Below are positions 12,801 through 24,800 of a stretch of DNA of 64,000 bases, piece after piece. Position 1 is the stretch's first letter; each line of letters begins with the position of its first letter. Origin of the DNA: Azorinus chamasolen. Taxonomy: Eukaryota > Mollusca > Bivalvia > Cardiida > Solecurtidae. Position numbers and translations under genes: made by a program. The stretch lies in contig OY755240.1 in NCBI GenBank assembly GCA_963576725.1, positions 64,010,412 through 64,074,411 on the forward strand, written 5' to 3'. The notes under the pieces were generated by a model that did no database searches, was not told where the DNA came from, and saw only the letters and a list, made by a program, of their open reading frames with translations.

Positions 12801-15800
12801 AAATTAGAAGTTAATAGTGAAGAAGTTAATAGTGAAGAGCATGATCAAACTACTCCTTCAGTTGTCCGAGTCCAAATACTTAACCCATTCCCTCATATTG
12901 ACGACTTTTGACGCCTCTGTAAAAGTCACTTTGTCAAACCATTGTGATAAATAGAGCATTTGCTCCTATAGGAGCAAATGCTCTATTTATCACAATGGTT
13001 TCAAACTACAAAATTCTAAAATTTTCCTTTTCTCTAGTTAATGCCCCTTTTCCTTTGTATTGGCAGAATTAGTATCAGATCTATTGCAAGTAAAAAGAGC
13101 AGAGCCTGACCAGACGGCTCCTGTAATGATCTGGGTCTACTCTATTTATCACAATGGTTTCAACACTACACAAATCTTAAATATTCCTTTCCTCTAGTTA
13201 ATGCTCCTTGTTGGTAGATGTATTCAAAGAGGTAGGATCTAAAAGTAGCCTATGAGGTAATGTGTTAAGACAGCAATTATTACATGCTTATATTTTGGTA
13301 ACATAATGTCTTGCACTCAACCCTCTACAATGCACTTGTTTCCCCTGTCACCTACAAGTTTCACCAGTGTTTCCATCACAAGTACTTGTATAATAATGCT
13401 ACAATTACCCTAGATTGCAGGTAATTGGTGTCAATCACTCCTGGGTTATTGCAGGTAATCCTGTACCATGATGAGAAATATGTCACCTGCTTATATTCTT
13501 TTACTAATATTTATGTAAACAAGAGCCGCGTGCAGCGCCAACGCTTGTCTGATTTGGTATTTGTCCAGCTAAATTAAACATTTTTGAAAAATATAATGGG
13601 CCGTAACTCCAAAATTTTGAAATCAAGCGTTATGGTTCTTATGTAGGGGCCTTTATTCTATAATGAGATCTACTCACTTATGAAGTTTCATGTTGATACC
13701 CCTTATACTTTTCGAGTAATGAGCAGCAATACATTAAAGTTTTTGCACGCAGACGACGACAATGACAATGACAACACCTACAACCCAGTGATCACAATAG
13801 CTTGACTTTTCTTCGAAACAGACGAGCTAAAAATATATGTATGAATTAACCCCATATGAACGAGCAAAACTTTAGGCCCATGTAAAAACTGCAGAATCAG
13901 ACCTACATGTATATAATTCCATAAGCAAGCAGAGCAGACCATGATCAGACAGCTCCCACAGGAGCAATCTGATCTGGAAAGGTGTTTATATGAAGGAAAG
14001 AGTTAAGTGACAATATTGTAACTACTTTTTTTCTCAACAAGTTAGAAGGCGGCAATAATTATATCATAAACGGCTTTCATTCTTTACAAATTAAACTGTC
14101 AAATCTAATAATGATTTACAAGGTGTGACCAGGGGTCTGCTTTGATAAACTACCAATCACCGCCCACTCCCCCAACTAAGACACCTCAAACGTTTTGGAA
14201 AAAAATCGCATTTTCAATCCCTGACAAATAAGATTGCATAAATTAAAACATTTTCAAGAATAAGTCCCTTTCGTTTCGCCACCAGACCTATGGTGTTACC
14301 TCTCTTTAGAACCGTCTCTTCGAGACGTGTGGTCACACCATAGGGTTTGGTGGAGAATTATAGTACTTGAGTCATGATGCATGTTCATCTGTTGCTCTGA
14401 TGCTATTAACACTTTCCCTCATATAAATACCTTTTCATACATCTGCAAACAGAGTAGACCCATATCAGACAGCTCCTGTACATGTAGGAGTTGTCTGAGC
14501 AGGGTCTCCTCTGTTTGCTAATAGATATGTTTCTCTACTTTCTAAAATGGCTAAAATGCTCTGCTAGTGTTTGCTTATAGGAAAATAGAGTTTCTGAGAT
14601 TGTCAAAACTTCTCTTGTTAATATCCCATTATAAATATTAATCTAATTAATAGTCATGATATCATTATGGTATTTCTTACATGAATATTCAACAGAGAAA
14701 GGGTCATCAGTAATGTGAGCAGTCAATCTGTTTTAACCCATTCCCGCATATTGACGCCTTTTGATGCCTCTGTAAAAGTCATTTTATGAAACCATTGTGA
14801 TAAATAGAGCATTTGCTCCACAGGAGCAAATGCTCTATTTATCACAATGGTTTCAAAACTACACAATTCTGAAAATTTCCTTTTCTCCAGTTAATGCTCC
14901 TTTTTGGTAGATTTAATCAAAGAGGTTAGGTCTAAAATTAGCCTAAGTGGGAATGGGTTAACTCTTTCCTCCATAAATACGCCTTTCTACGCCTCTGTAA
15001 AAGTCACTTTTTGAAACCATTGTGATACACGTAAATGGAGCATTCAATGCTCCATGGGAGCAAATTCTCTATTTATCACAATGATTTCTATACAACACAA
15101 TTATAACATTTTCCTTTTCTCTAGTAAATGCTCCTTTTCGGTAGATTTATTCAGAGAGGTTGGATCTAAAAATAGTCTATGAGGGAATGGGTTAATATCC
15201 CATTATAAATATTAATCCAATTAATAGTCATGATATCATTATGGTATTTCTTACAAGAATATTCAACAGGGAAATTTCCAAGTGTAAGTAACGATAGCAG
15301 TCAACCTGTTTCAATTTGTTGATTTTTTTTTTTTGAAGACATAGACAGGATAGGTCAGTCAAAAGGCTCAGACAGCAGAGTCAGCAATCCATCTCACCAG
15401 GCTCTACACTGTTAGTTTCTAAAACTTTTAAATGGAAACAGCATGCTTACAGGAATGTCAAGAACATTTGCCCAAAATAATAATATACATGTATACATGA
15501 ATCTGAGTGAGTTCAGGCAATTTGATAAAAATACACACACGTAATGTGCAGGCCCTTTGATAAAAATACCAGTACATAATTATACGTACATGTAATGAAT
15601 GAAAAATATATACATGTACATGTAATAATGGAAACAAAACATACATGTAATATCCAGGCAATTTGATAAAAATACATACATGTATCTGTATACCAATGAG
15701 ATCTTTGCATCCTTCAATTCGTTAAGCAGTGAATTTGTGATAACCTCATCAAGCTATTTGGATCCAGATAAGAGGCCAAGATACTGAATGAACTGTATCT

Positions 15801-18800
15801 ATAAAGGTTGGTGGACATTTCTAATTTGAAAACTCAGCCTTCAAGATGTTAGACCTAAGAAAATACATGTACAATGGAACCCGCTTATATATAGTGACTA
15901 TATAATGAGTTATCATGGTGGTTGATAAGAGTACACTGTATGTGATTGCTTAACCCATTCCTCCACAGGCAATTTTTAGACCCAACCTCTTTGAATGAAT
16001 CTACCAAAAAGGAGCATTAACTAGAGAAAAGGATTTTTTTTTAGAATTTTGTAGTTTGAAACCATTGTGATAAATAGAGCATTTGCTCCTATAGGAGCAA
16101 ATGCTCTATTTATCACAATGGTTTGATAAAGTGACTTTTACAGAGGCGTAGAAAGGCGTATTTATGGAGGAAAGGGTTAACTCATTCTCCACTAGTCTAT
16201 TTTTAGGACCAAACTCATTGAATGAATCTACTGAAAAGGAGCATTTACTAGAGAAAATATTTTTTTAGAATTATGTAGTTTTGAAGCCATTATGATAAAT
16301 AGAGCATTTGCTTCTATGGAGCAAATGCTCTAATTATCACAATAGCTTCAAAAATGACTTTTACAGTGGCACAATAAGGTGTCAGTAGGAGAGAATGGGT
16401 TAATACGGGAATATAGACAGTTTCTAAAGGAGCTTTCTGCATCTGCATAACTTCCACCTGTCTTTATGACTCATTGTAAGAAATAATGACATCATGAATA
16501 TTCATTAGCTGAAATTTTATCACTGTATAATATACACAGGATTTTCCTTCCTGAATATTCAGTAGGTGTATTGAAATTTTGAATAAACATAGAACAGGGA
16601 AAGGCTTAACCCTTTCCTCCATTAATACGCCTTTTTACATCTCTGTAATAACCACTTCTTGAAACCATTGTGATAAATAGAGAATTTGCTCCTATAGGAG
16701 CAAATGCTCTATTTATCACAATGGTTTCAAACTACAAAAATCTAAAATTTTACTTTTCTCTAGTAAATGCTCCTTTTGGATGGATTCATTCTGTTCGCTT
16801 ATGAAATTATAATAGAAACTGTAAATCTATTATAATTTCATAAGCAAACAGAGCAGACCTTGATCAGCTGGCTCCTAAAGGAGTCATCTGAATTGGGTCT
16901 TCTCTGTTTGTAAGTCATAAAAAAGATTGCTGTAGGCCGGTTTTATAGTACAGTGAAACCCCACTAATGCGACCACTTAATAAACAGCCACTGATGTCGT
17001 CTAAAGCAGGTGGTTGCTTAATGCAGGACGAAAGTTATGCAGAAAGCTCCTATAGGAGCTTTCTGCATAACTTTCGTCCTGCATTAAGCTACCACCTGCC
17101 TCTGCCACCCAAAATTATACCTCTCTTAGGTGGTCGCATTAGCGGGGTTTTATAGTACTTACATGTTATGTACTACACTAATGACCTCAGCGGTTAACAT
17201 GTATATTATCACAACATGGCCGTACTAACGAGTGACTAATAGGACTGTAGTCCTTAACATGGCTGCTACTGTCGATACTAATGTCCCGCAGTAACCCTTT
17301 CTTTGTTTAACCCTTTCCCTGTTCTATGTTTGTAACAAATTTCAATACACCTACTGAGTACTGAATATTCATGAACAAAATATTTATAATGGAATGTTAA
17401 AGGTGGAACATTGTAGCCATTTTATAAAGTAAACATCAGAACTATCAAATTCCATTAGCAAACAAAGCAGACCCTGGTCAGATGGCTCCTATAGGGCCTA
17501 CTCTGTTTGCAAAGGCTTAGTAAAGCATATTTATGCATATTATTATTTCTTACATGAATATTCATGAAGTAATGGGTAATAAAACTAATGATGTTGCAAA
17601 GAGTGTAGACCATAATCACATATCAGTCTTTGAGGCAGGTGGAAACTTAATGCTAGGAGCTTTCCGCCTGACTTTCACTCTGCATTAAGCAGTAACCTGT
17701 CTTAAAATATCTAAATTCTTCTCAACTAGAATTCCAGTTTAGAACGTTTTTACTCTACATCAAAAAATCAATAAGACACTGGTTAATTGGGTCTGCTTTT
17801 TACTTTGATACAATTTGTAACGCGGCTCCTCTGAAAGCTACCAACATCTGAACTCTTATCCCGCTATCCCTGACATGAGTCACATAGCTTGGAACTAGAT
17901 GAGACACGGTGTCAGAAATTTGGCACCTAACTGTGATCCAAGCTGTTTGACACCCGGCCTATAGTTTCTCAAAAGCTTGACCAAATCGAAGTGGTCAAAA
18001 TTGTACCAGATCCAAAACTGAGCACACATTAATTTTTCCTAGTTGGGGTAAAGACAAACAGTCAAGGGTGGTTTAGATCAATCACCGAGAAACACTATAC
18101 TCCTTATCACAACCGTATGCAAGTTCTCCGTCAACCCAAAACTATTACATGTATATCATATGATTGTATCAATATATAAAGTCTCACTTAATACATGACC
18201 ACTCAAAATGATTATTCTGGATTTTTAAAACACTGGCGGACGTAGCTTAATGCAGGATAAAAGTGATACAGAAAGCTCCTATAGGAGCTTTCTGTATCAC
18301 TGTTGCTCTGCAGTTACCAATTCCTACTTGAACATTATTCAAGATTTCTTGACTTTATGAATAATCATTGATAGAAATTTATAATAGATCAGGAACATGT
18401 GATTCTTTACGGGCCAAAGAAGCAAGTTCTGCAGAAAACATAACCGTCAAATACCATTAGCAAGCAGAGCAGATCAGACAACTCCTGCAGCAGCTGTCTG
18501 ATCAGGGTCTACTCTGTTTGCAAAAGTGTCAAAAGGCATATATAAATGAAATGGGTTAACCCTTTCCTCCATAAATACGCCTTTCTACGCCTCTATAATA
18601 GTCATTTCTTGAAACTATTGTGATAAATAGAGCATTTCGAGGGCTTGGTGCAAAACTATTGTAAATCCGTGAAGGAGTTACAATTGTTTTGCACCAAGCC
18701 CTCGATTTGCTCCCATAAAAGCAAATGGTCTATTTATCACAATGGTTTCAAACTACAAAATTCTAAAATTTTCTTTTTCTCTAGTTAATGCTCCTTTTCG

Positions 18801-21800
18801 GTAGATTTATTCAAAGAGGTTGGATCTAAAAATAGCCTATGAGGTAAAGGGTTAAGCAACCACCTGCTTTTACAGTCTTCTATGTTAATAAATAATAATA
18901 TGTTCATATACATGATATACCATAATACAAATTCAGCCAATTAACTCTTACAGTGCGGAACACAAGTCGCTAATGTCCTTTGCAAACAGCTTAGAAATAT
19001 CCTTAATTATTTACCATAAGCTTGACCTGTTTGAATTTTGGAAGAGTCTATTTGAAAAATCAGCGTTATAAGGGTTAAATATACTGACATACCATCATTA
19101 TTTCTTCAATGAATATTCATCTGGTAAATGGTAAACCTTTTCCTTCATATAAACACCTTTTCACGCATCTGCAAACAAAGTAGACCCAGATCATAGTTGG
19201 CTCCTGCAGGAGCCACCTGGTCAGGGTCTGCTCTGTTTGCTTATGATATAATATAGATCTGATTATACAATTTCTGTCTGAGCCAACATTTTCTATGTTC
19301 ATAATTATGCAGTTTTAAAAAAAAATTCTAATGAATATTCATGACGTCGTTAATTATTAGACGAATATTGAACAGGTAAAGGGTTAAACAAAGATGGAAC
19401 ATTTGAAATTTCAGTCTTCAGAAAGATAAATTAGGAGAAGGTAGTACGCAGCAGTCTAGATAGCGGTGGGTGGAGTCCCTGGATTACAACATCATTAACC
19501 AATGAGCCAACCATACCCAAAATGAAGTCTGCTCCACAAAATTGCCAAGATTTGAAACTTTGTTAACCCATTCAAGGCCTCATAGGCTTAATTTTTAGAT
19601 CCTACCTCTTTGAATATATGTATATCTACCGAAAAGGAGCATTATTAACTAAAGGAAAGGAATTTTTTAGGCTTGTGTAATGTTGAAACCATTGTGATAA
19701 ATAGAGCATTTGCTCCATAGGAGCAAATGCTCTATTTATCACAATGGTTCAAGAAAGTGACATTTACAGAGGCATCAAAAGGCGTCAATATGAGGGATTA
19801 TGAGTTAATGCGATAGTCCCCCTGAACAATGTATATATACAGCAATTATCCATTAGAAATATTCGAACAGACAGATTTTGGCAAATCAGAGCTCCAGATA
19901 AGATGCGTAAATAGGCATGTTTTCAAGAATAACTCTTTCATTTCTCCATTAAACCCTATACTGTGACCACTCTTTAGAATCGTCTCTTCGAGACGATTCT
20001 AAAGAGTGGTCACAGTATAGGGTTCGGTGGAGAAATTACGATTTTAGTATTTGAGTACGCACTCTTATCTGTAGCTCTGGCAAATAGCGTAGTCCCAGAT
20101 CCAACTGCTCCTGATTGATTAGTCTGATGAGGATCTGCATTGTTAGCTAATCTATGTCAGTCTAATTTAACCCATTACCTCATAGGCTATTTTTAGATCC
20201 AGCCTCTGCATAAATATACCAAAAAGGATCATTTACTAGAAAAAAGGAAACTTTTAGAATTGTGTAGTTCTGAAACCATTGTGAATGCTCTATTTATCAC
20301 AATGGTTTCAAAAAGAGACTTTTAAAGAGCATCAAAATGCGTCAATATGAGGGAATGGGTTAATGTTATCAAAACAGTGCCAAAAAGTTTAATTATTTAG
20401 CTTCACAAATTGGTTGAATGGGGAAAATGGGTGTTTGAAAAATATATATAGGGTAAATTTGGTATATATATGACTAATACCAATTATCTAATAACAATGC
20501 TGATGATGTAGGCCAATACAATATGTATCATGATTTTAATTGTCATCTGCAAAAATTGCCATCTGCTACAAGTCAATTTTTTTCTACTACTGTTATTCCT
20601 AACAGCAAAAATTTTCCCCAAATCAGACAAAATTCCCAATTTCAGAGGTATGGGTCATCTTCCCAAAATGGTGAAAAACTCCCTGTCCAAGTTAGAAATA
20701 ATGACACCATGAATATTTATTAGCTGAATTTTTATAATGGTACGTATACAAATGGATGTTTTGTTATTGGCATAAATTGTAGAGTCAGATCTGCTATACT
20801 TTCATAAGCAAACAGAGCAGACTCTGATCAGACGGCTCCTATATATGAAAGAAAAGGTTATGATCGGCGGTTATCCCTTTATTTCATAAATACAATGTAC
20901 ACCTTTCTACACTTTTGAAAACAGAGAACACCTAGATCAGACAGCTACTACATGTAAGTACTGTAGATATAATATCTGTACTGTGTCAGCCATGGCCAAA
21001 AAGTCTTGTGCCCATGTGCTATTATAACAATTTTTTTTAGTAATTATACCATTCCCTCATAAGCTATTTTCAGATCCAACCTCTTTGAATAAATCTAATG
21101 AAAAGGAGCATTAACTAGAGGAAAGGAATTTTTTTTAGAATATATTGTAGTTATGAAACCATTGCGATAAATAGAGCATTTGTTCCTATAGGAGCAAATG
21201 CTCTTTTCATCACAATGGTTTCAAAACGTGACTTTTACAGGGGCGTAGTAAGGCATATTAATGTCCATAGGAGGAAAGGGTTAATGATTCCATATAATGG
21301 CACTATTTCTTATGGTTAATGAATGCGATCAGAGTGTAAAACAATCCTGATGAGATGATACTCAGTGTCTCATCTGAAACTAAACTGTAAATGTTTACTG
21401 AGCTACAGATAAACGTGTGTATATACCCAAATACTAAAACCGAGATGATTCCAAAGAGTGGGTGCAGTGAAGGGTTTGGTGGAGAAATAAATTATCTATT
21501 CTTGAAAATGTTTAATTGTAGGCATTTTATATTATCTGGAGCTCTGTTTATAGGTTATTACTGTATACAGATACCATGATCACTAAGCATGTTAAGACAT
21601 ACACCTACTAACTTCAGGTCAAGATAAAATGTGTAAATTGAAACATTTTCAAGAATAGAGTAGAATCTGTCTTAAGTCACCATCAAAAAATGTCTTATTA
21701 TTAGCCTGTAAGGCAGGTGGTAAGGCAGGAGGGGTGAAGAGGATTAATGGTACACTTCATACTGGTACACTTTGGTAATGGTACACTTCGTCCATTACCC

Positions 21801-24800
21801 GTAGAAAGTAGTGTAGACCCTGATCAAACCAATCCTTCATGAGCTGTTTGATCTTGATTTTCAATATTTGCCTAAATCTGTCTCTCCGAATACTTGGAGT
21901 AATTAGGGTAAGGCAACAAGAGTTAAACATTTCCTTCATATAAACACGTTTTCACGCTTTTGCAAACAGAGTAGACCAAGATCAGATGGCTCCTATAGGA
22001 GCCGTCTGAACAGGGTCTGCTCTGTTTGCTTATAAATTATAAGATTTGACTTTACTTTTTCTACCAATACAACTAAATGTATCCATAATGTATAGGCCAC
22101 CATAAATAAAATCAGCTAATACATGTATTTATGATCATGATGTCATTATTTCTTACATGAACAACATTCAACAGGGAAAGCTTTATCGATAAATTCACTA
22201 CTGTCTGTACTTTTTCTTGGAATAGACTGTCACACATGAAGTACCTCCTCTTTCTTATACATTATGCTTTGTGTCTCTTGATGGGCCTCTTGAATCTAAC
22301 TGCTAGACAAATTGATCTGACATTTTATCTTAGAACTGTGTACAAGAGCGAGAGACTCCTGTTTTGTGGGTCAGACCTTGTCAGATACACCACATGGATG
22401 ATCATAGCCAGGTGCAATATTTGCCACCATTGTCCCTTGACCTGGCCAATGTCAAAGCCCTGCCACTTAGACTTAACCAACCCTTTCCCTGTTCCACGTT
22501 TATTACATTTCAATACATACTGAATATTCATGGACAAAATACAATGAAATATGGAAGGTGGAGCATTATAGCCATTTTAGAAACTAAAGATACAGATCTA
22601 TCAAATTCCATTGTCAAATAGAGCATACCCTGATCAGACTGCTCCTATAGGAGCTGTCTGATCAGGTTCTGCTCTGTTTGCAGATGTGTGAAAAAGTTTA
22701 TATGAAGGAAAGGGTTAACCCTTTACTCCGTGAACATTAATGTAAGAAATATTGACATTATGCATATATCAATTAGAATAAACTTTATGATGGTGCTTAA
22801 ACACTGGAACTTTTGGCCACGACAGAAACTATACATGTATACCTATAATAATTCAAAAGCAAACAGAGCAGACCCTGATCAGACGACTCCTATAGGAGCC
22901 ATCTGATCTGAGTCTATTCTGCTTGCACACATGTACATGTAGAAAGGTGTAATTAAGGAGTAAAGGGTTAAAGTAACATTTTTCATCATAAGAAAACTAT
23001 CTATGGCTACATCACGTTTAAATAAGGAAAATTCATTGTAACATGTATTATACATGTATTTAGGAGTTTCCTTATTTGCTGTCTTTAGCACACAAATTCA
23101 ACTGTTTAACACTTTACTCCATAATTACACCTTTCTATGGCCGTGCAAACAGAGTAGACCCAGATTAGATGGCTCATGTTTGCTTATGGAATAATATAGA
23201 TCTGATTCTACAGTAAAAAAAATCATGTGTAAATAGGCCATTTTATAAACTAATTTAACTATTTCTGACATGAATATTCATGGAGTAAAGGGTTAATATT
23301 TACAATGGGCTGAGTCTAGCATAAATATGCATCAGGTACAGAGCTACAGATAAAGGTGCGTACCCAAAATACTAAAATCATCATTTCTCAACCAAACTCT
23401 ATACTGTGACACTCTTTAGAATCATCTCGAAGAGATGATTCTAAAGAGTGGTCACAGTATAGAATTTGGTTGAGAAAGAAAGGAAATATTCTTGAAAATG
23501 TTGAAATTTATGCATCTTATCTGGACCTCTGAGGTAAGGGGTTAAAAAACTAGCGACTAGAAATGTTTGTTGTGTTGCTTTAGAGGATGTACAGTATTTT
23601 ATTTAGAAATATGAGCTCACTATATTTCTTAGACAGGCAATAACAAGAGACTGGTTGAACGATACAAAGAGGTCAAGCCTCTCTTTACAATTTGATTAAC
23701 CCCTAACACGGTAAATGCGATTAGACTTGCATTTGCAAACAGTTGGATCCTGATGAGACGCCGAGTAACTCGGCGTCTCATCAGGATCCAAGCTGTTTGC
23801 CACTTGGTCAAGAGTTTCTCAAAAAGCTTCAATGAAATTGAAGAAAGAAAAAATTGTAACAGGTCGGAGTCTGAGCCGACATCATTTTTTACAGCAGGAG
23901 AAATGTTTACTGGCTGTTATCTGATCAATGTATAATAACCATAATCAGATACTCTTACTGTACAGACAAAACAAAGTTAGTGACCTCTGCTATAAAAGTG
24001 CATATTGAGACTGGAAATAGTCTAGATCTATTCTTTGGCAAAAAGTAAAATATGTAAAGTAAAGCAGTCAAAAAAAAGGGTTTTCCCTATCCAGATCCAG
24101 TGTGACACTTATTAACCCTTTCCCCGTTCTGTATTTATTCCAAATTTCAATACCTACAGAATATTCATGGACAAAATAGTTATGATATACGTACTGTGGA
24201 TGGAACATTGTAGCCATTTGAGAAACTAAAGAAACAGATCTATCAAATTCCATTAGCAAACAGAGCAGACCCTGATCAGTGATCTGGGTCTACTCTGTTT
24301 GCAAATGTATGAAAGGGCGTTTATAATAGGGTAAGGGATAATTATTTTGTATGTTTGTTTTACCCTTTATCCGTTCAATATTCATTTAAGAAATAATGTC
24401 ATCATGAATATTCATTAGCGTAATTTTTATAACGTAAAATTTTCAAGGGAACATTTTGCTTTGACAAAAACTGTAGAATGAGACCTATATCATGTCAAAA
24501 GCAAACAGAGCAGACCCTGATCAGACAGAAGGCTCCACAAGAAGTCTAATCTGGTCTACTCTGTTGGCAAAGACATGAAAAGCGTTTATATAAGGGCAAA
24601 CGTTAACCCTTTACCTGATAGAGATAACCCCTTACCCTATCAGTGGTGGGAATAAGTGTCGCTAATGCCCTTTGCAAACAGTATAGACCCAGACGAGAGA
24701 GCTCCTAAAGGATCCCTCTCATCAGGGTCTGCACTTTTCGTCATGTTTTTCTTTAACCTGTTACTGCATAAATACGCTTTTCTAAGCCTTGCAAACAGAG

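Noticed and set aside
22236..22523. 95-codon open frame starting [20 protein letters not shown]
   Set aside because: It runs into an A-type MITE and lies in TBC1D10 intron 1. No signal of a gene beyond a hydrophobic start.
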